Below, piece after piece: positions 55,475-64,000 of a stretch of 64,000 bases of DNA. The stretch spans positions 532,001 to 596,000 of the forward strand of contig NZ_CP083376.1 in the NCBI RefSeq assembly GCF_020042665.1, in the 5' to 3' direction. A model generated the notes under the pieces. The model had not been told where the DNA came from. It searched no databases and worked only from the letters and a program-made list of their open reading frames with translations. The stretch is from Pseudoxanthomonas sp. X-1 (GTDB taxonomy: Bacteria > Pseudomonadota > Gammaproteobacteria > Xanthomonadales > Xanthomonadaceae). The position numbers and the translations under genes were made by a program. Every line of letters starts with the position of its first letter. The first letter of the stretch is position 1.

Positions 55475-56293
55475 TCAGCGTCGGGATGCGGGCGGCGACG
55501 TGCTCAGCAGCTCGACGACGTCGGCCGCCATTCGCCTGCGGCGCGCGAGGTAGTTGGACAGCGCTGCCTTCAACGCCTTGAGGTCGCGCCGCTGCCATGC
55601 TTCCTGCAACTGCGACAGTTCCGCCGATGCGTCGGGGATCAGTGCAAACTCCGCCGGGCGGACCGGACCGAGAAGGCAGTTCATCCGCCCGATGTCGGCC
55701 GGCAGCACGCTTCCGGCGGCCGGCGGCATCTGCTCGAAGAAGATCGTCGTTTGCGTTGGCAGGTCGGTGTCCTCGCTGACCCCGGTAGCCGTGGTCGTGG
55801 CAGGAGACGGCTCTCTCGGCAGCACCGCGAGCAGGTTGCACGCCCGATCGGTGCACCACTGAGCGAAGTCGTAGTGGTCCAGCAGCACGGCCTCGGTGAT
55901 CGGCGGCACACGAAACGCGCGCGCGGCGTCCAGCTCGACCACCTCCTCGCCGAGCAGGCGATAGAGCGCGAACCGAATCACGCTCCGGCCGCTGCCGTAC
56001 GCCTGGGCCATCGCCGTGGGCTCCAGAGGTTCCGCTGGACGGTATCGGCCGCATTGCAGCGCCCTGCGGATGCGCCGGAAGACGAAGGCGCGCAGCCGAT
56101 AGCGGGGGTCGTCTACGAGCAGGCCGGCGCCGACAAGGCGCAGGAGCGCACACTGCACCTCGATCGGTGTGGTGTTGAACGCCCGCGCGATGGCCGCCGT
56201 GTCCAGGCCCGCGCCTGGCCAGACATGCCCGTCGCGCGTGGCCTGCCGGATGTGCTCGTGCACCCGTTCGTTCGCGGGCAGGCGGTCATCCAT
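55475..56293 (-). CDS. GntR-like protein, second copy with two N-terminal HTH units
   Basis: This 272-residue relative of the preceding gene has two winged-helix-like segments in tandem: residues about 8-70 (RVHEHIRQATRDGHVWPGAG, then AIARAFNTTPIEVQCAL) and about 70-135 (RRIRRALQCGRYRPAEPLEP, then GSGRSVIRFALYRLLGEEV). A helical C-terminal domain with QLQEAWQRRDLKALKAALSN follows, as in the neighbour. It is 39 bases upstream and co-directional, so the two probably form one operon. Duplication followed by fusion is likely. Confidence 0.7.
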   Translation of the reverse strand: MDDRLPANERVHEHIRQATRDGHVWPGAGLDTAAIARAFNTTPIEVQCALLRLVGAGLLVDDPRYRLRAFVFRRIRRALQCGRYRPAEPLEPTAMAQAYGSGRSVIRFALYRLLGEEVVELDAARAFRVPPITEAVLLDHYDFAQWCTDRACNLLAVLPREPSPATTTATGVSEDTDLPTQTTIFFEQMPPAAGSVLPADIGRMNCLLGPVRPAEFALIPDASAELSQLQEAWQRRDLKALKAALSNYLARRRRMAADVVELLSTSPPASRR

Positions 56294-56911
56294 CGCCAGC
56301 CCCTCGCCAACGATGTGGCCGGAGGATGCGGCGTACGGATACCGCGTCCATCCTCCAGTGCCGCGCTTCGTTGCACGGCCGCTCGCTCCGCGAGCACCTG
56401 GCTCTCATCGAAAAGATCCTTCTACGTGTCGCTCCCTCCCCTGGAAACGAGCCTATCGATGCGACGTCGCCCATTTCCGTGAGCTACAGCACACGCCGTA
56501 GGTGCGGGCACGTAAAAGAGGCGGGCATCGAGCATGCGGCTCGCTGGTGCGTAGGGGAACGCCCCGAATCCGTGTAGGGAAAGTCCTACACACCGGACCG
56601 TCGCGCTGACGTCGCCTTTCGTACGAAACGGCTCGCGGGTCGTCCGGCGCGTCGCGGTGTGAGTATCCGTGAGGAATGGCGACGCCCCGACTGACGGCCC
56701 CTTCGGGCCGGTTGTCGGCAGGAAAATGTATACGGCAGGCCCGCAGGCGGCGCTACACTGGCTGCCAAGGTTCCGAACGCGCTCGGCGCTGACGCGCCAC
56801 CGCTTGCCCCTCCCGCGGGAACCGATGCGCTCGGGGCGAGCGCTCTGTGATCTGCACGCGCGAACTGTGCGAACGCTTCGGGCCGCATCCAGACCACCGG
56901 GAGGCTGGACG
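56294..56911. other. right boundary of the cargo
   Basis: About 600 bases between the GntR-like gene and traR without a clear gene. GTGTAGG-gaaagt-CCTACAC at 56572-56591 resembles the palindromes at 34047 and 36416. The segment probably holds the cargo/backbone junction and the traR promoter. Confidence 0.45.
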
Positions 56912-57856
56912 ATGGAACTGCGCCATCTGCGCTGCTTTTTTGCGGTCGCTCAAGAACTGAGCTTCGCTCGGGCCGCCGAGCGGCTGCACATGGAGCAGTC
57001 GCCCCTCTCGCGCACGATCAAGGAACTGGAGGAAGACCTCGGCGTGCAGTTGTTCGTGCGGACGACGCGCAGCACGCGGCTGACGCGCGCCGGCACGCTG
57101 CTGCTCGAGCACGTCCCGCGCGTCTTCGCGGCGTTCCAGCAGGCTCGTGATGCCGCCCACGCCGGCGCAAATGGCTGCGAGGCGCAGCTGCGCATCGCAT
57201 TGTCCGACGGAATCACGCTCTCGCGCCTGCCGGTGTTGCTGGCGCGCTGCCGCGAGGAAGAGCCTGATGTGGACTTCCGGCTGTACGAGGTGCCGCTGGC
57301 ACAGCAGATCAAAGGGCTGCAGGACGATCTGTACGACGTCGGGTTCGCGCAGTCCGATGAGGTCGGGGAGCGGCTTCTGGCCGAGCCGGCGTGGAGCGAG
57401 CCGCTGGTCGTCGCCGTGCCGGCCCGGCACGAACTGGCGGCTGTGGCGCGCATCCCGCTCGACGAACTGCTGCGCTACCCGCTGGTGCTGTGCGACCCGC
57501 AGGTGTGCGAGGGCCACGCGCGGCAGGTCGAACGAGCGCTGCGCGCGGCGGATCTGGACCCGCTCATCGTCGATCGCGTGGCGTCGTTCGAGCTGATGAT
57601 GGCCTTGGTCGCCGCTGGTTTCGCGCTCGGTCTGTCGGGCGCGTCGCAACTGGCGGCCATCGGTCACCCGGGCGTCGTGGCGCGTCCGCTCGCCGGTCGC
57701 TCACCGATGCTGACCACCTATCTGCTGCGCTCGGCCCGAGCCCCATCGCAAGTGCTGTCGCGCTTCGTGGAGCGGGTCGCGAATCTGGACACGCGCGATG
57801 CGACCAGCAGCGTCGCGGCGCCCACACCCGATAGCCCGGAGGAGATCACGTCATGA
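56912..57856 (+). CDS. traR: TraR, LysR-type regulator of transfer genes
   Basis: This 314-residue LysR regulator has MELRHLRCFFAVAQELSFAR, AAERLHMEQSPLSRTIKELE and LGVQLFVRTTRSTRL in the first 65 residues, followed by a substrate-binding-type domain. In Tn4371-like elements a LysR gene, traR, sits just before traG and the trb operon. It overlaps the lipoprotein gene by 4 bases, which puts it in the transfer operon. ATG 56912 follows GGGAGG. Confidence 0.9.
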   Translation: MELRHLRCFFAVAQELSFARAAERLHMEQSPLSRTIKELEEDLGVQLFVRTTRSTRLTRAGTLLLEHVPRVFAAFQQARDAAHAGANGCEAQLRIALSDGITLSRLPVLLARCREEEPDVDFRLYEVPLAQQIKGLQDDLYDVGFAQSDEVGERLLAEPAWSEPLVVAVPARHELAAVARIPLDELLRYPLVLCDPQVCEGHARQVERALRAADLDPLIVDRVASFELMMALVAAGFALGLSGASQLAAIGHPGVVARPLAGRSPMLTTYLLRSARAPSQVLSRFVERVANLDTRDATSSVAAPTPDSPEEITS

Positions 57857-58116
57857 AGCGGACTGTACTACTGCCGTGGGCGCTGGCGGTGGCGGCGTGC
57901 GGCCAAACGCCGGCGCCGACCGGAACGGCGCTACCGACGGTCGAGGAATTGGCGGCCGATCCGGTACGGCTTAAGGAACTGCGCCAGCAGTGCCGGCTCG
58001 AACGCGGCAAGGTCGGCGAGGAGCTGTGCATCCGCGTGGCCGAGGCGACGCGCAAACGGTTCATCGGCGACGGCACGGCGCCATATACGCCGCCGAAGGA
58101 GCCGCCGAAGTTCTAA
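57853..58116 (+). CDS. EexN-like entry-exclusion lipoprotein
   Basis: This 87-residue lipoprotein has a lipobox ending in AVAACGQ at about residue 16, followed by the EexN pattern LAADPVRLKELRQQCRLERG, then EELCIRVAEATRKRF with two conserved Cys. Such proteins block uptake of a second copy of the same element. It lies between traR and traG. The assignment rests on lipobox, length and position. Confidence 0.75.
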   Translation: MKRTVLLPWALAVAACGQTPAPTGTALPTVEELAADPVRLKELRQQCRLERGKVGEELCIRVAEATRKRFIGDGTAPYTPPKEPPKF

Positions 58117-58336
58117 TGCGCGGCCGGATCGGGTGAGTCGGCGATTTTCTCGCTGACACGCCGTAGCGCGCTGGCGCACGCCTTGTTTGTCGCGTCTTCG
58201 ACTGCACGCGAATCCTTCCATTTTCATCGGCCGTCATGCTGAAAACGGTCTTTGACCGACACCGACTCTGCACCGATTTTTGCGCGTGCGGCACGTCTTC
58301 GTGTCGCGCGTCGATTGGATGGAGTCGGAGGTCGCG

Positions 58337-60334
58337 ATGCAGGGCACGCAGGTCCTGTTTGGACAAATCGCCGCGGTATTCGGCATCGTCATCGCCGGCG
58401 TGTGGGCCGCCACGCAGTGGACGGCCGCCGCCCTGGGCTACCAGCCACGCCTCGGTGCGCCGTGGTTCGATTTGGCCGGCACACCGGTCTACCACCCGTG
58501 GCGGCTCATTGAATGGTGGTTCTTTTTCGACGCCTACGCGCCGACGATTTTCGACCTCGGCGGTGCGATCGCTGGCAGTAGCGGTCTTCTGGCCGTGGTC
58601 GTCGCCATCGCCATGTCGCTGTGGCGCTCGCGACAGGCGAAGCGGGTCACGACCTATGGCTCGGCGCGCTGGGCCGACGCCGCCGACATCCGTAGAGCCG
58701 GCCTTGACCAGCCTGCCGGCATCTTCCTCGGCAAGTACCGCAACGACTATCTGCGCCATGAGGGCCCGGAACACGTCCTGACTTTTGCGCCGACACGCTC
58801 GGGCAAGGGCGTGGGTCTGGTGGTGCCGACGCTCCTGTCTTGGCCCGCGTCCGCGGTCATTCACGACATCAAGGGCGAGAACTGGCAGATCACCGCCGGC
58901 TGGCGGTCGCGCTTTTCGCATTGCCTGCTGTTCAACCCGACCGATGCGCAGTCGGCGGCCTACAACCCGCTGCTGGAGGTGCGGCGCGGCGCGCAAGAGG
59001 TGCGCGATGTGCAGAACATCGCGGACATCCTGGTCGACCCGGAAGGCGCGCTGGAACGGCGCAACCACTGGGAGAAGACCTCGCACGCACTGCTGGTCGG
59101 CGCGATCCTGCACGTGCTCTACGCAGGCGAGGACAAGACGCTGCGCGGCGTCGCCAACTTCCTGTCGGACCCGGCCAGCCCATTCGAGCTGACCTTGCAC
59201 CGCATGATGACGACGCAGCACCTGGGCGACGCGCCGCATCCCGTGGTCGCCTCGGCCGCACGCGAAGTGCTCAACAAGTCGGACAACGAGCGCTCGGGCG
59301 TGCTGTCTACGGCGATGTCGTTCCTGGGGCTGTACCGCGACCCCACGGTCGCCGAAGTCACCTCGCGCTGCGACTGGCGCATTGCCGACCTGATCTCGGC
59401 CGACTATCCGGTGTCGCTGTATCTGGTGGTGCCGCCTTCGGACATTTCGCGGACGAAGCCGCTAATCCGGTTGATCCTCAACCAGATCGGCCGCCGGCTG
59501 ACCGAATCGCTCGACGGCAGCGACGGTATCGCGCGCCGCCACAAGCTGCTGCTGATGCTCGACGAGTTCCCGGCGTTGGGTCGACTGGACTTCTTCGAGA
59601 CGGCCCTGGCCTTCATGGCCGGCTACGGCATCCGCAGCTTCCTCATCGCGCAGTCGCTCAATCAGATCGACAAAGCCTACGGCCAGAACCACTCGATCCT
59701 CGACAACTGCCATGTGCGCGTGACGTTCGCCACCAACGACGAGCGCACCGCGAAGCGCATCTCGGAAACCCTGGGCACCGCCACCGAGCTGCGCGCGCAG
59801 CGCAACTACGCCGGACACCGACTCTCGCCGTGGCTGGGGCACCTGATGGTGTCGCGTCAGGAGACGGCACGACCGCTGTTGACGCCGGGCGAAGTGATGC
59901 AGCTGCCGCCGGACGAGTCGGTCGTCATGGTCTCCAGCGTCGCGCCAATCAAGGCGAAGAAGCTGCGCTACTACGCAGACGCCAACTTCCAACGGCGTGT
60001 GCTGCCGTCTCCAGCGCTCAGCGCTGGGCGTTACGCCGATGCGCCGCCACAGCGGCCTGACGACTGGAGCGGCCGCGCGCCGCTGTCACCGCCGACCGCC
60101 GGTCTGGCGTCGGTCGCTGCGAACAGCGGCGCGTCGGAGGACGGCGGTCCGCGCCAACAGCCTGAGCTGTCCGAGGTCGCCGTGTACCGCGCCGAGCCGG
60201 CGCTGCCGGCCAGCGATGTCTCGCTGCTGGATGACGACGACGCGCCGCTCCCGCTTCCGCGCCACTTCGATCCGGCCCTGCAACGCACGGCGCGGTTGGC
60301 GTCCCTCGATCCTGACGACGGTATCCGGCTATGA
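58337..60334 (+). CDS. traG: TraG/VirD4 coupling protein
   Basis: This 665-residue type IV coupling ATPase has two N-terminal transmembrane helices (IAAVFGIVIAGVWAATQW; SSGLLAVVVAIAMSLW), Walker A FAPTRSGKGVG near residue 153, and Walker B LLLMLDEFPALG. An acidic tail follows. It links the relaxosome to the Trb channel. The ATG at 58337, 5 bases after CGGAGG, is preferred over an upstream in-frame ATG at 58280. It overlaps the CopG-like gene by 4 bases. Confidence 0.95.
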   Translation: MQGTQVLFGQIAAVFGIVIAGVWAATQWTAAALGYQPRLGAPWFDLAGTPVYHPWRLIEWWFFFDAYAPTIFDLGGAIAGSSGLLAVVVAIAMSLWRSRQAKRVTTYGSARWADAADIRRAGLDQPAGIFLGKYRNDYLRHEGPEHVLTFAPTRSGKGVGLVVPTLLSWPASAVIHDIKGENWQITAGWRSRFSHCLLFNPTDAQSAAYNPLLEVRRGAQEVRDVQNIADILVDPEGALERRNHWEKTSHALLVGAILHVLYAGEDKTLRGVANFLSDPASPFELTLHRMMTTQHLGDAPHPVVASAAREVLNKSDNERSGVLSTAMSFLGLYRDPTVAEVTSRCDWRIADLISADYPVSLYLVVPPSDISRTKPLIRLILNQIGRRLTESLDGSDGIARRHKLLLMLDEFPALGRLDFFETALAFMAGYGIRSFLIAQSLNQIDKAYGQNHSILDNCHVRVTFATNDERTAKRISETLGTATELRAQRNYAGHRLSPWLGHLMVSRQETARPLLTPGEVMQLPPDESVVMVSSVAPIKAKKLRYYADANFQRRVLPSPALSAGRYADAPPQRPDDWSGRAPLSPPTAGLASVAANSGASEDGGPRQQPELSEVAVYRAEPALPASDVSLLDDDDAPLPLPRHFDPALQRTARLASLDPDDGIRL

Positions 60335-60807
60335 GTCAAGCCCGCCTCAATCTGTTCATCCAGCCCGAGCATGCGCGACGCCTGGACGAGCTGGCCGCCA
60401 TGAAGGGCGTATCCAAATCCTCGATCGTCGCGGCCGCGCTGGCGTCGTGGCTGTCGCCGGATGCCGGCGACCGGCGCGAGGCGGCGATGGCCAAGCGCCT
60501 GGATCGGCTGTCGCGCCAGCTCGAAAAGCTCGAGCGCGACCAGGCCATCCTGATCGAGACGGTCGCGCTGTACGTGCGCTACTTCTTGACCGTCAGCACG
60601 CCGGTACCGGAGGGGCACCAGAACGCGGCGCGCGCGCAGGGCAAAGCGCGCTACACCGAATTTGTCGAGCAGCTGGGCCGCCACCTGCTGCGCGGCCGCA
60701 GCCTCGTGCGTGACGTCGTAGAGGAACTACAGCCCGAGTCCGCGCGACTCGACGATCTCGCCGCGCAAGCTGCCGCGCAAGCTGCCGCGCAGGAGCGCGC
60801 GTCATGA
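60331..60807 (+). CDS. CopG/ribbon-helix-helix protein between traG and trbB
   Basis: This 158-residue protein has an N-terminal ribbon-helix-helix (SQARLNLFIQPEHARRLDEL, then GVSKSSIVAAALASWL) and a coiled-coil-like middle (KRLDRLSRQLEKLERDQAIL). It is standard between traG and trbB in this ICE family and probably represses the trb operon or helps relaxosome assembly. Overlaps both neighbours by 4 bases. A short Gln/Ala repeat (AAQAAAQAAAQ) ends it. Confidence 0.88.
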   Translation: MSQARLNLFIQPEHARRLDELAAMKGVSKSSIVAAALASWLSPDAGDRREAAMAKRLDRLSRQLEKLERDQAILIETVALYVRYFLTVSTPVPEGHQNAARAQGKARYTEFVEQLGRHLLRGRSLVRDVVEELQPESARLDDLAAQAAAQAAAQERAS

Positions 60808-61847
60808 GCCCGGCGACGCAGAGCGCAGCCACGGCGCGCCCACCGTCGGTGACGGCGTACGAGCGCAGCATCCGCATGCTGCGATCGGCGATGGGACCGC
60901 AGATCGCGGCGGCGCTTGACGATCCGGACGTCGTGGAAGTCATGCTGAATCCCGATGGCAGCCTCTGGGTCGATCGGCAGTCGACCGGCCGCACGCCGCT
61001 CGGCGTCGCGCTGTCGGAGACTGACGGCGAGCGGATCATCCGGCTCGTCGCCGCACACGTCGGCGCGGAAGTGCATCGCGGCCGGCCGATGCTGACGGCC
61101 GAGCTGCCCGAGACCGGTGAGCGCTTCGAGGCCGTGTTGCCGCCGGTGACGCCGGCGCCGGCATTCGCGCTGCGCAAGCGCGCGATCGGCGTCATCCCGC
61201 TCGAGCGCTATGTCGCAGACGGCGTGATGACTGCGGCGCAGGCTTCGTTCCTGGTGCGGGCGGTGCGTGACCGGCAGAACCTGCTGATCGTCGGCGGCAC
61301 CAGCTCGGGCAAGACCACGCTCGCCAACGCCTTGCTCGCCGAGATCGCCGCGACCGGCGACCGTGTGCTCGTGCTCGAGGACACGACCGAGCTGCAATGT
61401 GTCGCACGCGACCATGTGCCGCTGCGCACGCGCGCCGGCGTGGTCTCGATGCGCGATCTGGTGCGGGCCACGATGCGGTTGCGGCCCGACCGCGTGATCG
61501 TCGGCGAGGTGCGTGGCGGTGAGGCACTGGATCTCATCAAGGTCTGGGGCACCGGCCATCCGGGCGGCATCGCGACGATCCACGGCGGCTCCGCCTTGGG
61601 CGCCTTGCTGCGCCTTGAACAGTTGATCCTCGAGGTCGCGGTCCATCCGCCGCGTTCCCTGATCGCCGAGGCCGTCAACCTCATCGTCCATATCGACGGC
61701 CGCGGCCGCAAACGCCGCATCGCGCAGATCGCCCGCGTGGCCGGCGTCGATGCGTCGGGCTACCAGCTGGTCGATGCGCTTCAAGCCGAACCGGCGACAC
61801 CGTCGCCTGGCGATTCCCACCCCCGTCCTACCGGAGACCTGCCATGA
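60804..61847 (+). CDS. trbB: TrbB, P-type conjugative transfer ATPase (VirB11-like)
   Basis: This 347-residue hexameric ATPase has Walker A VGGTSSGKTTLAN near residue 160, the acidic box VLVLEDTTELQC, Walker B/His box GEVRGGEALDLIKVWGTGHP, and HGGSALGALLRLEQLI. It powers pilus and channel assembly. Start and stop each overlap the adjacent gene by 4 bases. Confidence 0.95.
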   Translation: MSPATQSAATARPPSVTAYERSIRMLRSAMGPQIAAALDDPDVVEVMLNPDGSLWVDRQSTGRTPLGVALSETDGERIIRLVAAHVGAEVHRGRPMLTAELPETGERFEAVLPPVTPAPAFALRKRAIGVIPLERYVADGVMTAAQASFLVRAVRDRQNLLIVGGTSSGKTTLANALLAEIAATGDRVLVLEDTTELQCVARDHVPLRTRAGVVSMRDLVRATMRLRPDRVIVGEVRGGEALDLIKVWGTGHPGGIATIHGGSALGALLRLEQLILEVAVHPPRSLIAEAVNLIVHIDGRGRKRRIAQIARVAGVDASGYQLVDALQAEPATPSPGDSHPRPTGDLP

Positions 61848-62221
61848 CGCACGTTGCTGCTTTGCGTTTTTCCGTATTTCCGTTTGCGCGGCATGCGCCG
61901 CTGCGCGACTTGGTCGTGGCCGCGCGACGTGGCCTGCTGCTCGCGGCCGTGATGCTCGCGACGATCGGCTCGGCGCAGGCCGCCGGCTCCTCGATGCCGT
62001 GGGAGGACCCGCTGCAGGCGATCCTCGATTCGATCCAGGGACCGGTCGCGCGCATCGTCGCGGTCATCATCATCATCGCCACTGGGCTGGCGCTCGCGTT
62101 CGGCGATACGTCCGGTGGCTTTCGGAAGTTGATCCAGATCGTGTTCGGTCTGTCGATCGCGTTCGCGGCATCCTCGTTCTTCTTGTCGTTCTTCTCATTC
62201 TCCGGCGGCGCCATCGTATGA
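61844..62221 (+). CDS. trbC: TrbC, VirB2-like pilin
   Basis: This 125-residue prepilin has a long signal segment ending near AQAAGSS and two hydrophobic helices in the mature part (ARIVAVIIIIATGLALAFG; IVFGLSIAFAASSFFLSFF). In RP4, TrbC is cyclised by TraF, which this element also encodes. Overlaps trbB and trbD by 4 bases. Confidence 0.93.
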   Translation: MTHVAALRFSVFPFARHAPLRDLVVAARRGLLLAAVMLATIGSAQAAGSSMPWEDPLQAILDSIQGPVARIVAVIIIIATGLALAFGDTSGGFRKLIQIVFGLSIAFAASSFFLSFFSFSGGAIV

Positions 62222-62481
62222 GCGGCGATCTGCCCGGCTTTGAGGTGCCGCTGCACCGCTCGCTGACCGAGCCGATCCTGCTCGGCGGGGCGCCGCGCAC
62301 CGTCGCCATCGCCAACGGCACGCTCGCCGCGGCCGTGGGCCTCGGGATGCAGTTATGGCTGCCCGGCCTCGCGCTGTGGATCGTCGGCCATGCGCTGGCG
62401 GTGTGGGGCGCGCGCGTCGATCCGCAGTTCATGGTCGTGTTCTCACGGCACCTGCGGCACCGGCCGCTGCTGGACGCGTAG
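62218..62481 (+). CDS. trbD: TrbD, VirB3-like membrane protein
   Basis: This 87-residue protein begins PGFEVPLHRSLTEPILLGGA, the VirB3/TrbD signature, with two closely spaced transmembrane helices (VAIANGTLAAAVGLGMQLWL; LALWIVGHALAVWGA). It works with TrbE at the inner membrane. Overlaps trbC by 4 bases and precedes trbE by 14. Confidence 0.92.
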   Translation: MSGDLPGFEVPLHRSLTEPILLGGAPRTVAIANGTLAAAVGLGMQLWLPGLALWIVGHALAVWGARVDPQFMVVFSRHLRHRPLLDA

Positions 62482-62495
62482 GGGAGGGCGCCGCG

Positions 62496-64000
62496 ATGCT
62501 GCATTTAGCCGAATACCGCCGACGACCGGCGCTGCTGGCGGACTGGCTGCCGTGGGCCGGCCTGGTCGCGCCCGGCGTCGTCCTCAACAAGGACGGCGCG
62601 TTCCAGCGCACGGCGCGCTTTCGCGGGCCGGATCTGGACAGCGCGACGCAGGGCGAGCTGATCGCCACCTCCGCCCGCGTCAACAACGCACTGCGCCGGC
62701 TCGGATCGGGCTGGGCCTTGTTCGTCGAGGCCGAGCGCCGGCCGGCAGCCGGCTATCCGCGTTCGGATTTTCCCGAGCCGCTGTCCTGGCTCGTGGACGA
62801 GGAACGGCGGGCGGCGTTCGAGGACGGCGGAATGCACTTCGAGAGCGGCTACCACCTGACGTTGGTGTTTCTGCCGCCGGAAGAGTCGCGCGCTCGGGCC
62901 GCGCGGATGCTCTACGAGCACACGCCGACGGCCGGCGTGGACTGGCGCGAGCGGCTGGCCGCATTCGAGGCCGAGTCCGATCGACTGCTCGACCTGCTCG
63001 ACGGCGCGCTGCCCGAGATCGCGTGGCTCGACGATGCGCAGACGCTGACGTACCTGCACGGCACGGTCTCGACGCGGCGTCACCCGTTGGCGGTGCCCGA
63101 GGTGCCGTTTCATCTCGACGCGCTGCTGGCCGACTGTCCGCTGATCGGCGGCCTGGCGCCGATGCTCGGCGAGACCCATCTGCGCGTAGCGACGGTGAGG
63201 GGCTTTCCAACCTCCACCTGGCCGGGACTGCTCGACGAACTGAACCGGTTGGGCTTCGCCTACCGCTGGTCGACGCGCTATCTCTGCCTGGACAAGGCCG
63301 AGGCCGAGCGTGAGCTGACGCGGCTGCGCCGGCAGTGGTTCGCCAAGCGCAAGAACGTGCTCGCGTTGCTGCGCGAGACGATCTATCAGCAGGAGTCGCC
63401 GCTGCTGGACACCGATGCGGCGAACAAGGCGGCCGACGCCGACGTCGCATTGCAGGAGCTGGGCAGCGATCAGGTGGCCTACGGCTACGTGACCGCGACG
63501 GTGACGGTGCTCGACGCCGATGCAGACCCGGCCGACGAGAAACTGCGGCAGGTCGAGCGCGTGATCCAGGGCCGCGGCTTCGTGACGATGCCCGAGACGC
63601 TGAACGCCGTCGAGGCGTGGCTTTCGTCGCTGCCCGGCCATGCGTACGCCAACGTGCGACAGCCGATCGTCTCGACGCTCAACCTCGCGCATATGATCCC
63701 CGTGTCCGCTGTGTGGGCCGGGCAGGAGCGTAACGCCCACCTCGATGCACCGCCGCTGATCGTCACCCGGACCGAGGGCGCGACGCCGTTTCGGCTGGTC
63801 ACGCACGTCGGCGACGTCGGCCACACCGTGGTCGTCGGTCCGACCGGCATGGGCAAGTCGGTGCTGCTGGCGACGCTGGCGATGCAGTTCCGGCGCTACC
63901 GCGGCTCGCGCATTTTGGCCTTCGACCTTGGCCGCTCGATGCGCGCGACGATCCTGGGCCTGGGTGGCGAGCACTATGACCTCGGCGGCGATGGCGACAT
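62496..64000 (+). CDS. trbE: TrbE, VirB4-like ATPase (3' end outside the window)
   Basis: The first 501 codons of trbE are present, running in frame to the last base of the window. They include the CagE/TrbE/VirB4 N-terminal domain (LHLAEYRRRPALLADWLPWA) and Walker A VVVGPTGMGKSVLLATLAM near residue 450, then ILAFDLGRSMRATI. The family is about 800-850 residues, so roughly 300 codons lie outside. GGGGAGGG precedes the ATG. This is the energising ATPase of the mating channel. Confidence 0.94.
   Translation, partial: MLHLAEYRRRPALLADWLPWAGLVAPGVVLNKDGAFQRTARFRGPDLDSATQGELIATSARVNNALRRLGSGWALFVEAERRPAAGYPRSDFPEPLSWLVDEERRAAFEDGGMHFESGYHLTLVFLPPEESRARAARMLYEHTPTAGVDWRERLAAFEAESDRLLDLLDGALPEIAWLDDAQTLTYLHGTVSTRRHPLAVPEVPFHLDALLADCPLIGGLAPMLGETHLRVATVRGFPTSTWPGLLDELNRLGFAYRWSTRYLCLDKAEAERELTRLRRQWFAKRKNVLALLRETIYQQESPLLDTDAANKAADADVALQELGSDQVAYGYVTATVTVLDADADPADEKLRQVERVIQGRGFVTMPETLNAVEAWLSSLPGHAYANVRQPIVSTLNLAHMIPVSAVWAGQERNAHLDAPPLIVTRTEGATPFRLVTHVGDVGHTVVVGPTGMGKSVLLATLAMQFRRYRGSRILAFDLGRSMRATILGLGGEHYDLGGDGD

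Noticed and set aside
62505..63974. 489-codon minus-strand frame opposite trbE
   Set aside because: The plus strand encodes a clear VirB4-like protein; the minus frame is its mirror.
1..64000. tRNA, rRNA, insertion sequence or CRISPR features
   Set aside because: I saw no tRNA-like cloverleaf, rRNA segment, transposase gene or regularly spaced repeat array; weak tRNAs could be missed without a covariance search.

Overview
The window is GC-rich DNA of a proteobacterium, most likely a member of the Xanthomonadaceae/Lysobacter group. That placement is an inference from an alpha-lytic-protease-like gene, a xanthomonin-like lasso peptide cluster and the family of the mobile element. Most of the window appears to be the inside of one integrative and conjugative element of the Tn4371 family. 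The core gene order parB - repA - parA - traF - rlxS - [cargo] - traR - traG - trbBCDE is recognisable. Neither end of the element is visible, and the usual boundary integrase would lie left of base 1.

Layout. Bases 1-971 hold no recognisable gene. Bases 972-17108 are a defence island: a GIY-YIG nuclease overlapping a DndB-like DGQHR protein; an unknown protein; a HipBA pair; a helicase / ParB-like / broken HARE-HTH operon; and a complete phosphorothioation set (dndA divergent from dndB-C-D-E plus a phosphorothioation-associated methyltransferase). The usual restriction genes dptFGH are not in the window. Bases 17569-31656 are the ICE maintenance and transfer core: DUF2958, radC, a small CxxC protein, DUF932, parB, DUF736, DUF2285, an excisionase-like HTH, repA with three iterons, parA, a small partition protein, DUF2840, traF, an odd Ala/Arg-rich ORF and the relaxase rlxS. 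Three of these genes sit behind nearly identical leaders of about 168 bp.

Bases 31702-56293 are cargo between rlxS and traR. They contain three secreted or membrane proteins of unknown role; a LysR regulator divergent from a frameshifted MFS exporter; a secreted S1 protease; a DUF1566 exoprotein; a membrane-bound winged-helix regulator; an orphan tyrosine recombinase; an operon with a transglutaminase-like protein, a signal-peptide-bearing RHS tip and a four-helix membrane protein; and a full lasso peptide locus. The lasso locus has a FecI-like sigma factor, FecR, a TonB-dependent receptor and an isopeptidase on the plus strand. On the minus strand it has two precursor genes, a fused leader-binding/leader-peptidase protein, a cyclase and two GntR-like proteins. 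The precursors predict seven-residue macrolactam rings.

Bases 56912-64000 return to the conjugation core: traR, an EexN-like lipoprotein, traG, a CopG-like protein and trbB-trbC-trbD-trbE, with trbE cut by the window edge.

How the parts work together. The maintenance genes keep the element as a replicating, partitioned circle during transfer. The relaxase, coupling protein and Trb channel move it. The HipBA and Dnd genes are maintenance and defence cargo, and the lasso locus is competition cargo with its own export, uptake and turnover genes. All assignments come from reading the sequence and from knowledge of the families; no database search was run.
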